From assembly GCF_900660495.1 (NCBI RefSeq), contig NZ_LR214950.1:1010839-1074838 (forward strand): a stretch of 64,000 nucleotides of DNA, in the 5' to 3' direction. Made by a program: the position numbers and the translations under genes. The DNA is from Mycoplasmopsis gallinacea. Its GTDB lineage: Bacteria; Bacillota_I; Bacilli_A; Mycoplasmatales; Metamycoplasmataceae. The notes under the pieces were generated by a model that had not been told where the DNA came from, made no database searches, and saw only the letters and a list, made by a program, of their open reading frames with translations. Shown here piece by piece: positions 1-9,571 of this stretch. The first letter of the stretch is position 1; every line of letters begins with the position of its first letter.

Positions 1-1367
1 CAGTTAAATTTTTCCCTAAGCGTTTTAGAGAAACACTTAAAAAATGAATGGATAATGTTCATGATTGAGCTATCTCACGTCAGCTTTGATGAGGACACAG
101 AATTCCAGTTTGATATGATCAAGATGGAAATATGAAAGTTCAAGTTAAATCACCAGGAAAAAATTGAACCCAAGATAGTGATGTTTTAGATACATGATTT
201 TCATCAGGGCTTGCACCATTTGTATTTATGAACTGACCCGAAAAAGATAATGCCCTTTTAAATCGTTATTATCCAACTTCACTTTTAGTTACTGGATATG
301 ACATTATCTTTTTCTGAGTAGCTAGAATGTATTTCTTTGGGCTTGAATTTATGAAACAAATTCCGTTCAAAAGAGTACTTATGCACGGACTTATTCGTGA
401 TATGCAAGGACGGAAAATGTCTAAATCACTCAATAATGGAATTGACCCAATTGAGATGATTGATAAATATGGTTCAGATGCTCTTAGATGGTCTTTAATT
501 ACTAATTCAACACCTGGAATGGATATTCGTTTTAGCGAAGATAAAGTTGAAAGTGCTTGAAAAATTAGTAATAAGTTCTGAAACATAGCTAGATTCATTA
601 ACGAAATGCCTGAAGATGAAAATAAAAACTTAACTGATGCTGATTTATGAATTATGAATAAATTAGCGCATTTAAGCAAAAAAATTAACCGCAATATTGA
701 TAAATATGACTTTGCCGTTATTGGTTCAGATATTTATCGTTATATTTTCAATGAATTAAGTGGTTGATACATTGAACTTCTTAAATCTAACCCATCAAAA
801 CGTGGAGCAATGCGGATTTTAGAAAAAACTTTAATCGTGCTTCATCCATTTATGCCTTTTATTACTGATCGGATTTACTCAGAAGTATTTAACAAAGAGC
901 TTCTTGAGCAAAAATGACCAATTATTCGTGAGAATAAAAATGTTCAATATATCGATCAAATTATTGATGTTGTAACTGAAATTCGTAAATATCGTGAAGA
1001 AAACAATCTTTCTAAAAAAGAAGTTATTTACTATGACATTGACAATGTAGTTGATCCAAAAATGATTGCTGCAATTGATAAGATGGCTTTTGCTAAAAGA
1101 GAAGCTAATAAAGATTATTTAATTGCCTTAGATCAAATTAACTTATATCTTAAACAAGATGAGTCAATTAAAGAGAAAAATAAACAAGCTTTAATTGATA
1201 AAGTCGCTTTTGTGAAAAATGAAATTACTAGAGCAAGTAACATTTTATCTAATCCTAATTTCGTTGCTAAAGCACCAAAAGAAAAAGTGGATGCAGAAAA
1301 AGAAAAATTAGTTAAATATGAAAAAGAATTAGCTAAATATGAGGAGGAATTAAAATGCAAATATTAA
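1..1367 (+). CDS. valS: Valine--tRNA ligase, C-terminal part (5' end outside window)
   Basis: About 454 C-terminal residues are visible, read with UGA as Trp from base 3. The enzyme charges tRNA-Val with valine. The KMSKS ATP-binding motif is complete at bases 414-428, preceded by the class Ia catalytic-core pattern (DVLDTWFSSGL, then GYDIIFFWVARM). An anticodon-binding helical domain follows. The last 70 or so residues are a Lys/Glu-rich coiled coil, the tRNA-contacting arm that distinguishes ValS from IleS and LeuS. The stop lies 13 bases inside folD, so the two genes overlap and are probably co-transcribed. The start and any leader regulation lie upstream of the window. Confidence 0.95.
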
Positions 1368-2185
1368 GTGGAAAAGAACTTGCAAAAAGAGAACTTGAAG
1401 CTCTTAAAAAACAAATTAAGGAGATTAATTTACCAAGACCTCTTCGTCTAGCAATTATTCAAGTTGGTGACAACCCTGCTTCAAATAAGTACATTAGTGC
1501 TAAATTAAAAAAATGTGAAGAAGTAGGAATTGAAGGAAAATTATTCAAATACCCTGAAAAAATTACTCAAAACCAATTGCTTAAAAAACTTGACTCAATC
1601 AATGAATGAGGAGATGGAATTATTGTGCAATTGCCACTTCCAGATCACATTCCTGAAAAAGTTATTTTAGATGCTGTTCCATACGATAAAGATATTGATG
1701 GACTTAGTGCTAGAAACGAATTTTTACTTTACAATGAACCAAATTCAAAACACTACATTCCAGCTACAGCTAGAGCTGTAATGGAACTTATTGAACATTA
1801 CAAAATTCCTGTTTTAGATAACCGAATCAGTGTTGTTGGGCGTTCAAAAGTAGTTGGAAAACCAGTGGCTCACATTTTAAAAAGAAATAATACTCACGTA
1901 TCAACTTTTAATGAAGAAACTGGAATTAAAGGAATTGAATCTAGTGATTTAGTTATTGTTGCTATTGGTGAAGCTAAATTTGTCAAAGCTCATAACCTTA
2001 AAGAAGGTGCTGTTGTTATTGATGTGGGAACTAATTTAGATGATAAGCTTACAGTTGATCTTTGTGGTGATGTTGACTTTGAAGATGTTAAAGACAAAGT
2101 TAGTGCCATCACCCCAGTTCCTGGTGGTGTTGGACCTATGACAGTTGTATGTTTACTTAAGAATTTAGTTGAAAGATATAGCTAA
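1355..2185 (+). CDS. folD: Bifunctional methylenetetrahydrofolate dehydrogenase/cyclohydrolase FolD
   Basis: 276 residues, the usual FolD length. The cytosolic enzyme interconverts 5,10-methylene-, methenyl- and 10-formyl-tetrahydrofolate for one-carbon supply. Visible landmarks are the YISAK segment with the catalytic Lys (about K50), QLPLP in the substrate loop, a Rossmann-type VVGRSKVVGKP stretch for NADP, and the family signature PVPGGVGPMT near the end. The start ATG at 1355 has GAGGAGG about 7 bases upstream, inside the valS tail. There is one in-frame UGA (Trp), at 1607-1609. A hairpin terminator follows directly. Confidence 0.96.
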
Positions 2186-2192
2186 ATTTTGC

Positions 2193-2224
2193 GAACAAAC
2201 CTTGCTTTAAGGTTTGTTTTTTTA
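2193..2224 (+). terminator. Rho-independent terminator of valS-folD
   Basis: ACAAACCTT and its complement enclose a short loop and run into T7-8. It lies 8 bases after the folD stop. Confidence 0.85.
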
Positions 2225-2253
2225 TAAAAAAAGATGCAGCCTAAGCTACATCT
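2224..2253 (-). terminator. Rho-independent terminator of rpsT
   Basis: On the minus strand GATGTAGC and GCTGCATC pair around TTAG (one G-T pair) and are followed by a T run. It lies about 16 bases beyond the rpsT stop and abuts the folD terminator, giving back-to-back terminators between convergent genes. Confidence 0.8.
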
Positions 2254-2268
2254 AAGTTTCACACCAAA

Positions 2269-2532
2269 TTAGTTTTTGTGTGAAGCAACGAATTGATCTA
2301 AACGTGAGTGTTTTCTAGCACCTTTGTTAGCGTGGAAAACACCTTTAGAAACAGCTTTACCAATTACAGAGTGTGCATTTGCAACTAATTGGTTTGCGTT
2401 TTCAGCATTAGCTAAAACAGCTTCACGAGCTTTTCTGATAGCAGTTTTAACACGTGATTTCATAGCAGCGTTTTTTACACGAGCAGCTTCCATTTTAGCA
2501 ATACTTTTAACTTTAGATTTAATGTTAGCCAT
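2269..2532 (-). CDS. rpsT: 30S ribosomal protein S20
   Basis: 87 residues, rich in Lys, Arg and Ala, starting MANIKSKVKSIAKMEAARVK, as expected for S20. It binds 16S rRNA in the small subunit. It is predicted almost wholly helical, with the typical internal pattern ending near GVFHANKGARKHSRL. The start is supported by GGGAGG about 8 bases upstream. It is convergent with folD and has its own -10 box at 2581-2586, so it is probably monocistronic, although no terminator separates it from the minus-strand gene upstream. Confidence 0.97.
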   Translation of the reverse strand: MANIKSKVKSIAKMEAARVKNAAMKSRVKTAIRKAREAVLANAENANQLVANAHSVIGKAVSKGVFHANKGARKHSRLDQFVASHKN

Positions 2533-2580
2533 GATCTAACCTCCCTTTTTCTAATTAAATTAATTTGAAAAATCTAATTA

Positions 2581-2586
2581 ATTATA
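2581..2586 (-). promoter_or_regulatory. Candidate -10 box of rpsT
   Basis: A perfect TATAAT on the minus strand, about 50 bases before the rpsT ATG, would give a leader of roughly 40 nt carrying the Shine-Dalgarno. No clear -35 is visible, which is common in mycoplasmas. Confidence 0.6.
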
Positions 2587-2608
2587 TCTTAATTTATTTA
2601 TTTTGTTA

Positions 2609-4558
2609 TTAACTTTTTGTTTTATTAAAGTAGTATGTATCAAGTTGTGAACGAAGTTTATCATCAACTGAACCAATACCTTTGTGCTCAAAGTTTTCTT
2701 GTCTTTGTTTGTCGGTTAGAGCAATCTCATAAATTTTAATTGCTCTTAAATCATATTCATTTTCATCAGTGATAAAATAGTTTCTTCTAATAAATTCATA
2801 ATCAATAGTAGTTGAAGGAGTATAGTTAATAAAGTCAAAGTTGGTAAGGTTAGGATATTTTGTTTCAACAATTTCTTCAAAGTAAGCTTCATTTCCTAAA
2901 TTTACGTGTGAAAGAATGCTGGCGATTCTTGTAACAAATTCTTCATCGCTTTCAGCAGCATTTTCTTTTTCAAGAGGGAAAAGTTCTTTGAATTGTTGAA
3001 TTAACTCAGGATTATTTTCAAATTTTTGAGCCACAAATTCGTTGAATTTTTGTAAATCTTCATTAAAAATTTCTTCTTTGATAGTCTCTTTATAAATAGT
3101 TTTAAGTTGTTCAAGCATTGAATTTAAAAGTTCACTTTTTTTGTTGAAAATAAACTCAAGGTATTCTTGATAATATTCAAGTAATGATTCTTTCATAGCT
3201 TCAGTTTTATTAGCAATTCCCTTAGTAGCCATAACATGATTAATTTTGTTTAAGTTTGCAAAAATTGTAGTTCTAATTGAATCATAAATTATATCTTCAG
3301 TTTGCTCATTTACATCTTTAGCAACAACGAATGTATCTAATAATATGATGTTTTTGTTAAATTTGAATGCTTGAATAGTTCCATCTGGAACAAGATTTCC
3401 ATTTTCATCTCTAAGTTCATTATCTTCTGAATAATAAGCATCAAGAGCATCACCATTAAACATTAAAGCAACATCAACATCTTTTCTTGATGGATCAATT
3501 AAATTGCGTAAAATATTTTGTCCATCACCGTCAAAAGCAATGTTTTTTCCATCTGCAATTCTAAATGAAGTTGAATCTTGTACAAGTGAAATAAAGTTAT
3601 CAATTGATCATTTGTAATTATCAATTGTGCTATTACCTGTAAAAAGGTTTTCAAGTTCAAAAGGTGCACCAGGGGTTGAATCAAGCGCAACTTTGTTATA
3701 AGCACTACCATAAAGCATATTATTTCTAACCGCATCAGTAATTACAAAATTTGAGTATCCATTATGTGAAAGGTAGTTAAAGATGTTAAAAATTGAAGCG
3801 TAGTTAAACGGTTTAAGATCACTTTGATCTACACCATTTAACACTGTGTTAAATTCATCTTGTTTACCTTCTTTTTCAAATTCTTTTTCTAGTTTATTTC
3901 AGTAGTTTTGGTTAAGTTTTTTTGCGTTTTCACGAAGCATTTCTTCAGTAATTGGATCTTTAGAAGCTTTAGATTTTAAAGGGTTGTAACCAATCATTGA
4001 ATCTTGCACATAATAAGGAAGCACGTATTCCCATAAGTGCTTAACTGAATCTGGATTTTTCTCTTTTCACTCGTTTCATTGCTCTTCATTAAGGTCTTTA
4101 GCATCATTTACATCTTTATCATATGAGGCTAAATGTTTTCAAACTGGCTCAGTGTAAATGTTTTTAAGCATTGCTTCAAGCTCGGTTTTATTTGGTTTAT
4201 GATCAAGCTGGAAAAACTTTTGAAAGTTTATTGGACGAATTAAGTCTTTTTTAATTAAACCAACTGCTTGGAATTCACTTCCAATACCAGCACTAACTTT
4301 ACGGTTAGTAAGAGCGGTTGTGAATTCGATAATTTCGTCAAATACTTTGTAAGTAAAATTATTATTGATCTTATCTATATTACCTTGATACATATAAGAT
4401 TTATAGTTATAAAAAGCAGGTTTAAAAGGTTTTGAATATTTATATACTGCAAGTGATATCATAGCACCTGCTATTATCGGGACGGAGGAAACTAACGCCA
4501 CTTTCTTTCATTTATTTTTAAAAAAACGCTGTTGAGGTTTTTCTTCTTTAGTTTCCAT
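2609..4558 (-). CDS. PotD-like extracytoplasmic substrate-binding protein
   Basis: 649 residues with an N-terminal membrane anchor (about residues 18-38, VALVSSVPIIAGAMISLAVY) and no lipobox Cys. Residues 45-115 (AFYNYKSYM, then SEFQAVGLIKKDLIRPINF) follow the layout of spermidine/putrescine-binding proteins of mycoplasmas, where the ligand-binding lobe reads roughly 'Y.SDY.V..LI..GLI..ID'. A second PotD-like hallmark is VALMFNGDALDAYY near residue 360. The C-terminal third is a helical, acidic extension not seen in standard PotD. The start has TAAGGAG 5 bases upstream. A potA lies at the other end of the window, so this gene is separated from its usual transporter partners. The family call rests on remembered patterns and is moderate; alternative: an uncharacterised membrane-anchored protein. 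Confidence 0.45.
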
Positions 4559-4736
4559 TATTTCTCCTTAATATTAAATTAATTTTTTGATATGAATTAT
4601 TTTAATAATTTTTGAAAAAATGTAGCAAAAAAAATAATTTTTTTAGTCCCTATTTTTTAGGTTAAAAGTTCAAAAATGACTTCTAAAAAATCACCATATA
4701 AAAATTAAGATTTTTTAGAATTAATTTTTATTATTC

Positions 4737-4742
4737 TATAAT
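4737..4742 (+). promoter_or_regulatory. -10 box giving a near-leaderless transcript
   Basis: A perfect TATAAT ends 11 bases before the ATG at 4754, and no Shine-Dalgarno is present. Transcription would start within a few bases of the start codon. Confidence 0.55.
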
Positions 4743-4753
4743 TATTTATAGAT

Positions 4754-5503
4754 ATGAAAAAATTATTTTTAAACCTAGGTGCACTAGTTAGCATTTCACT
4801 TCCATTAAGCACTTTTATTTCTTGCTCATTTACTCTTGATGGAACTAAAAAAGAATTTAAAAATTTGCTTGAAGAAGTTAAAAACACTAATAAAAATAAT
4901 AAATATGATTATTTAATTTGATCAATGGAACATTATTTAAATTCAATTGAGCAAGCAATTGATGGAGTCAAAAATAACGCAAATATCAAAGACGAAACTC
5001 GAGTTAAACTTAGAGCATGAATTAAAGCTTTATTGCAACTTGCTAAAACAATTAAAGAAAAAAATGATTCTGGAAATTATCTTCCAACTTCTAGTTATGC
5101 TTCTGAAAAAGCGCAAATAGATGCAATCAAAGCTTACAAATTCTTATCATTACCAAATAATGATGAAGTAGAGGAAATTTTTGTATCAGTTCAAAAGCAA
5201 CTAAATGATGATAAAAATAAATGAACCGAAGCACAACAAGTAGAAATTCAAAAGATTGTTAATGCGCTTAATAATAGTTATAACTATTATTACAATGGCT
5301 ATAAACAAAATCTTCTTAAGTTCTGAAAAACAAAAAATTTTGAATGAAAAAATACTCAAAATGAAGATCTTAAACCTAAAATTTATAATGATTTAAAAAG
5401 CAAACTTGATTTATTTAAAACCCTTAAAAATAGGATAAAAAATAACGGAACCAGCACAGCTGAAGAACTTTTTGAACTAGCTAGACCAAAAGTTTTTTGA
5501 TAA
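4754..5503 (+). CDS. Lipoprotein of unknown function
   Basis: 249 residues. A prokaryotic lipoprotein signal is clear: basic MKK, a hydrophobic stretch, then LSTFISC with the lipidated Cys at about residue 24. The mature part is charged and predicted helical (many Lys, Asn, Glu), with no domain I recognise. Five in-frame UGA codons are read as Trp, including the final residue. It probably sits on the outer face of the membrane as an antigen or adhesin-type protein; that role is inference. It is transcribed divergently from the PotD-like gene and has its own -10 box. Confidence 0.75.
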
Positions 5504-5585
5504 AATTACATTTTTTAGTGTTAAACTTATTTTGGTATAAAAATTTTAAAAAATTCACAATTTAAAATATATAGGAGAACAAAAA

Positions 5586-5915
5586 ATGACAATGAATAAA
5601 AACAATTTAATGAAAATTTTTAAAATCCTTTCAATAATTTTCTTAGGAGCATTTGTTATTTCTTTTGCTGCGTGATTAATTTTCCTTATTAACCACTTAA
5701 GATTCTATTCATCAGAAATTGAATACCTTAGATTAATTGAAGATGGATATACACAAGTTTCTCAAACAGGACTTCTTATTAAAGAAATTCCATTATTAGA
5801 ATCAAGATTAAATACAGCACAAATATTTGCTATTGTTTCTGCGGTTCTCACTGCAGTTTCTGTACTTGGACTTGCTTTGGTAAAACTTTTAGTCAAAGAC
5901 GAAGATGTAAAATAA
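5586..5915 (+). CDS. Small membrane protein, two transmembrane segments
   Basis: 109 residues, supported by AGGAG 9 bases before the ATG and a hairpin after the stop. Transmembrane segments lie at about residues 13-36 (ILSIIFLGAFVISFAAWLIF) and 81-103 (IFAIVSAVLTAVSVLGLALV), joined by a polar loop of about 45 residues. It ends with a short charged tail. I recognise no family. It stands between two lipoprotein genes on the same strand. Confidence 0.65.
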
Positions 5916-5918
5916 AAA

Positions 5919-5952
5919 TAAAATGTAGAGCGATAAGCTTTACATTTTTTAT
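5919..5952 (+). terminator. Terminator after the small membrane protein
   Basis: AAATGTAGAGC pairs with GCTTTACATTT (one G-T pair) around a 5-base loop, then a T run. Confidence 0.7.
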
Positions 5953-6044
5953 TTGATTTTTAAGGTTAAACTAGCTTATAAAATTTATGACAATTAATGT
6001 GTAAATATTTCCGTAATTTAGAGCAATATACCTACACTCTCAAC

Positions 6045-6072
6045 AAAAAAAAAAAAAAAAGAATTATATAAT
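6045..6072 (+). promoter_or_regulatory. A16 homopolymer abutting the -10 box (candidate phase switch)
   Basis: Sixteen consecutive A (6045-6060) end 6 bases before a perfect TATAAT (6067-6072). The tract therefore fills the -35/-10 spacer of the lipoprotein gene that follows. M. hyorhinis vlp genes are known to switch by length change of a poly-A tract in the same promoter position. Switching here is inferred from the architecture only. Confidence 0.6.
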
Positions 6073-7840
6073 GAAAAATATGGATAAAAAAATAATAAGA
6101 AGATTGAGAAATATTTCACTACTTACAATCAGCTCTCTTTCTGCATTTGGAGCTTTTTCATGTGGTGATTGTAGTGCAAACAGCGAAATAAAATACAATT
6201 ATGATAGCATGAAAAATTCACAAGTACTTTCACTTGATGTAGCAAGAACTTTAAAAGCAACTGAAGATATGCCTTACTATGAATTTTTTAAAGACACACT
6301 TGAATCAGTACAAAATGATTATCCAAGTGTTTTTCTTGCCAGAAATGCTTCGCAGGTATTTATTACCAGCTTTATGCAGCTTTTAACTCAGTTAAATTTA
6401 ACTAAAAAAGGCTTAGATAAATACAATGATGCAATTTATCTAATTGACGAAAAAGTCTTTGATTATGCAAATACAAACAATTCAAGATTCAATTTTGATT
6501 ACTTATTTAACAAATTTGGTGATGTTTTTGGAAAAAATAAAACTTTAAATCTTGAAAATGGTGAAATTGGAATTTTAGGTAACACAAAATTTGTTTCAAG
6601 CAGCAACAATGCTTATAGCATTTTTCCTAGAACTCTTAACGAACTTGTTAGATACTTAGCTCCATATTTATCCCAAGGAGTTAAATTATTTGATTTTTAT
6701 ATTCCGGATATTTCATTTGTTGGTATGAATGATGAAGTAAGAAGTTGAATTATTAAGCACGCTAACAAAATTACACTTTTAAGTGATGGTAATGCTCAAC
6801 CGTATAAATTTATTCGTGACAATTACATAAAATGAGCTAAAAATCAGAAAGTTCATTACACTAAAGAGCAGCTTCTTGATTATTGAAACAAACATAAAGC
6901 TAGCCCTGGTGTTCAGATAGATATTAATTATCATTTCTTTTACACTTTAGATGAAAAAATTAAGATTTTCAACCTAAATAATTCATATATTGAACCTTTT
7001 AATGAGGAATTAAGAAATCGTGGTCTTGATTGAGCTCAATTAAAAATCCACCAATACCCTTTAAATCCAAACACAATTAATGAATATTTAAACTTGCAAA
7101 ATAATAATATTGTTGAGGATTACTTAAAATTAAATAACCTTTATCAAAAATCTTTCTTAGATTTTGTAATTCAAGGAAAAGAAGTTTATGACCCTAATAA
7201 AAAGAATTTAATTTTTATGGGTTCATCACTTTTTAGAAAAAATGAAAAAACTGGCGAGTGAAGATTTGCAACTCAAGAATATGCTCTTAATGAAATTAAG
7301 TCATTTTTTGCAAAAATAGAAGAACTTTATCCAGTATCTGAATACAATTATTTTTTCAAATTGCACCCAGTGTATGACCAAAATGAATCAAAAGAATATA
7401 TTAATTTCTTACTTGGTGATTTATCAAATAAAGCAATTCTTTTAAATTCAAGCATAGCTTGAGAGAATATGCTTACAGTTGATTATGAGCAAATTAAAAA
7501 TAATAAATCAATTTTATTTACTGAAAATGGAGAATCAAAAACTCACCTTTATGGTATTCAAGGAACTACAACTGTTATTCTTTCAACAATAACTTTCTTA
7601 AAAGAAGCTCTAAAATGAAATGATGAACAGGTGAAAAGTTTTGTGGATATTAAAAACTTCCCACTTTCTAACACTTTTGATATTGTTAAGCGTGATATTC
7701 ATTATGCTACACCTGATGAAGCAAAAAAAGCAAACACTAAACAGATGAATAGTGTCTATGAATTTTTTGTTGCATCAGGTTCATTCCCAGCTCCTAAAGA
7801 ATGAATTGATATGAGAGAATTTTTAACTAGAACCAAATAA
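6071..7840 (+). CDS. Lipoprotein resembling PM0188-type (GT80) sialyltransferases
   Basis: 589 residues from the ATG at 6071. Because the -10 box overlaps that codon, the ATG at 6080 (586 residues, leaderless) is likelier. The signal peptide ends SLSAFGAFSC with a lipobox Cys. The mature protein shows, in order, the signatures I know from Pasteurella PM0188-like sialyltransferases (CAZy GT80). SDG at 238-240 corresponds to the (D/E)DG motif carrying the catalytic Asp. NLIFMGSSLF follows, then KLHP with His432. AWENM with Glu465 corresponds to the donor-binding FE segment. GIQGTTT with T499/T500 replaces the usual Ser-Ser that holds the CMP phosphate. If so, it would transfer sialic acid from CMP-Neu5Ac at the cell surface. 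No CMP-sialate synthesis gene is nearby. Membership is from memory and untested. Confidence 0.55.
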
Positions 7841-7872
7841 TTCTTATTTATGTATATAAATAAAATAAGTTA

Positions 7873-7924
7873 AAACACACAGCAATAATTGTGAATTTCA
7901 TTCCAATTTTGCTGTGTGTTTTTA
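7873..7924 (+). terminator. Terminator after the GT80-like lipoprotein gene
   Basis: AACACACAGCAA and its near-complement TTTGCTGTGTGTT enclose a loop of about 25 bases and are followed by a T run. Confidence 0.75.
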
Positions 7925-7996
7925 TTATTAATAATAAGGGTTATTTTTTAGGAAAATTAAGCAATTTTAAGCCTCCAGAAAGTTGATTTTTTTGTA

Positions 7997-8009
7997 TGGA
8001 AAATTTCCA
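7997..8009. promoter_or_regulatory. Palindrome TGGAAAATTTCCA upstream of mraZ
   Basis: A perfect 13-base palindrome about 83 bases before mraZ. It shares TGGAAA/TTTCCA arms with the 15-17-base palindromes beside rpiR (30610-30626), but the arms are two bases closer. Function unknown. Confidence 0.3.
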
Positions 8010-8067
8010 CATTTGAAAAAAAATAAATTTTATTTATTAATAAGGCATCTTTTATATTGTAAAATTT

Positions 8068-8099
8068 TGGTAGAGAGTGGGAGGAAGTGGTATGTTTGG
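8068..8099 (+). promoter_or_regulatory. MraZ autoregulatory repeats (TGG every 10 bases)
   Basis: TGG occurs at 8068, 8078, 8088 and 8097, so four boxes lie on one helical face and run across the mraZ ribosome-binding site and start. Bacterial MraZ proteins bind tandem G-rich boxes with about 10-base spacing in front of their own operon. Candidate -10 boxes (TATATT at 8053, TAAAAT at 8060) lie just upstream. Confidence 0.6.
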
Positions 8100-8517
8100 T
8101 AGACACAATAGAAATCTTGACGATAAATACCGTGTTGTATTGCCATCACCATTTAAAGAAGAATTAGGCGAAAAATTTTATTTAACAATCGGTTTAGATA
8201 AAAACGTCGAAATCAGAAGTCAAGATGTGTTTAATCAATACATTAACATTTTAAATGGTAAATCTGAATTTGACAAAAACGTCAGAATTTTAAAAAGATT
8301 TATTTTGGGGAATACTTTCGAAATCGAACTTGATAAGCAAGGTAGAATTTCATTACCAAAACACATTATTGACTCGTTAGCTCTCAAAAAAGAAGTTGTC
8401 TTTATCGGGACAGGTTCAATAGTTGAACTTTGATCAAAAGAAGTTCTTGAAGAACACGAATCTTCAATCTCAAATGATGAATTATCTAATATAGCACAAT
8501 TGCTATCTCAACAATAA
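8092..8517 (+). CDS. mraZ: Transcriptional regulator MraZ
   Basis: 141 residues with two AbrB-like repeats: LDDKYRVVLPSPFKEEL near the start and LDKQGRISLPKHI around residues 80-95. MraZ forms ring oligomers that bind DNA and control the division and cell-wall cluster. I take ATG 8092 because GGGAGG lies 7 bases before it; an in-frame GTG at 8077 would place the start inside that Shine-Dalgarno. It is followed 14 bases later by rsmH. Confidence 0.93.
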
Positions 8518-8531
8518 GGGGTAATTAATTT

Positions 8532-9434
8532 ATGAAAAATGAACATTACTCCGTTTTACTTAATGAATCCATTGATGCATTAAATATAAAACCAGATGGA
8601 ATTTACGTGGATCTTACCTTAGGAATGGGTGGACACTCAGAGCAAATTTTAAAAAGATTAACAACGGGTAAACTTTATGCTTTTGATAAAGATGAATTCG
8701 CTTTGGAACAAGCAGGAATAAGATTATCAAAAGTCTCAGATAGATATGAGCTAATTAAAAGTGATTTCAAAGAAATAAAATCAGAATTAGCGAAAAGAAA
8801 TATATACCAAGTTGACGGAATAATTGCTGATTTAGGAATTTCATCACCACAAGTTGATAATTCAGAAAGAGGATTTAGCTACAATAAAGACGCACGATTA
8901 GATATGCGAATGGATCAAACGCAAGAATTTTCAGCATATGAAGTTGTAAATGGTTACGAATTAACCCAATTGGAAAAAATCCTAATTAATTACGCTGATG
9001 TAAAGCTCGCTTACCGAGTTGCGAAAGCCATTTGTGATTCACGACCAATTGAAACTACAATGGAACTAGTTGAAATTATTAAAAGTTGTTACCCAGCAAA
9101 AATGCTACGTGCCAAAAATCCAGCTAAAGCAGTTTTTCAAGCTATAAGAATCGAAGTAAACAATGAACTTGAATCATTAAAACAAATGCTTAATGATGCA
9201 TTGAGTCTTCTCAAAACTCAAGCTACACTAGCAATCATTACGTTTCATTCTATCGAGGATAAAATTGTTAAAAACTTTTATGCCAATATTTCTCGTAATG
9301 ATATTCCTTCAAAGATGCCTATCATGATACAAGATAAGTACTTTATTAAACAAATAAAGCCTTCAAAGGTTGAATTAGAAGAAAACAAACGTTCACGTAG
9401 TGCTAAATTACGCATCGTTCGAAGATTATTTTAG
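8532..9434 (+). CDS. rsmH: 16S rRNA (cytosine(1402)-N(4))-methyltransferase RsmH
   Basis: 300 residues, full length. It methylates N4 of C1402 in 16S rRNA at the ribosomal P site using S-adenosylmethionine. Landmarks are HYSVLLNES at the N-terminus, VDLTLGMGGHSEQIL (SAM-binding loop), GIIADLGISSPQVD, GFSYNKDARLDMRMD, FQAIRIEVNNEL and the C-terminal ITFHSIEDKIVK. All are family signatures. There is no in-frame UGA. It sits in the conserved mraZ-rsmH-ftsZ order. Confidence 0.96.
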   Translation: MKNEHYSVLLNESIDALNIKPDGIYVDLTLGMGGHSEQILKRLTTGKLYAFDKDEFALEQAGIRLSKVSDRYELIKSDFKEIKSELAKRNIYQVDGIIADLGISSPQVDNSERGFSYNKDARLDMRMDQTQEFSAYEVVNGYELTQLEKILINYADVKLAYRVAKAICDSRPIETTMELVEIIKSCYPAKMLRAKNPAKAVFQAIRIEVNNELESLKQMLNDALSLLKTQATLAIITFHSIEDKIVKNFYANISRNDIPSKMPIMIQDKYFIKQIKPSKVELEENKRSRSAKLRIVRRLF

Positions 9435-9571
9435 TTAAAAAGCGCATTTAATTATTTTAACTAGTAGAACAAATAACACATAAAAATATAGGTTTTTTAA
9501 AATAAACAATAAAAATAAGTAACGAAATCAAGTAATGAAAATAAACCAAAAATTAGGGAAGGGAGTAAAAT

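Noticed and set aside
8077..8091. GTG 8077 as start of mraZ
   Set aside because: It would place the strong GGGAGG inside the coding region; ATG 8092 matches the conserved MFGRHNRNLD start.
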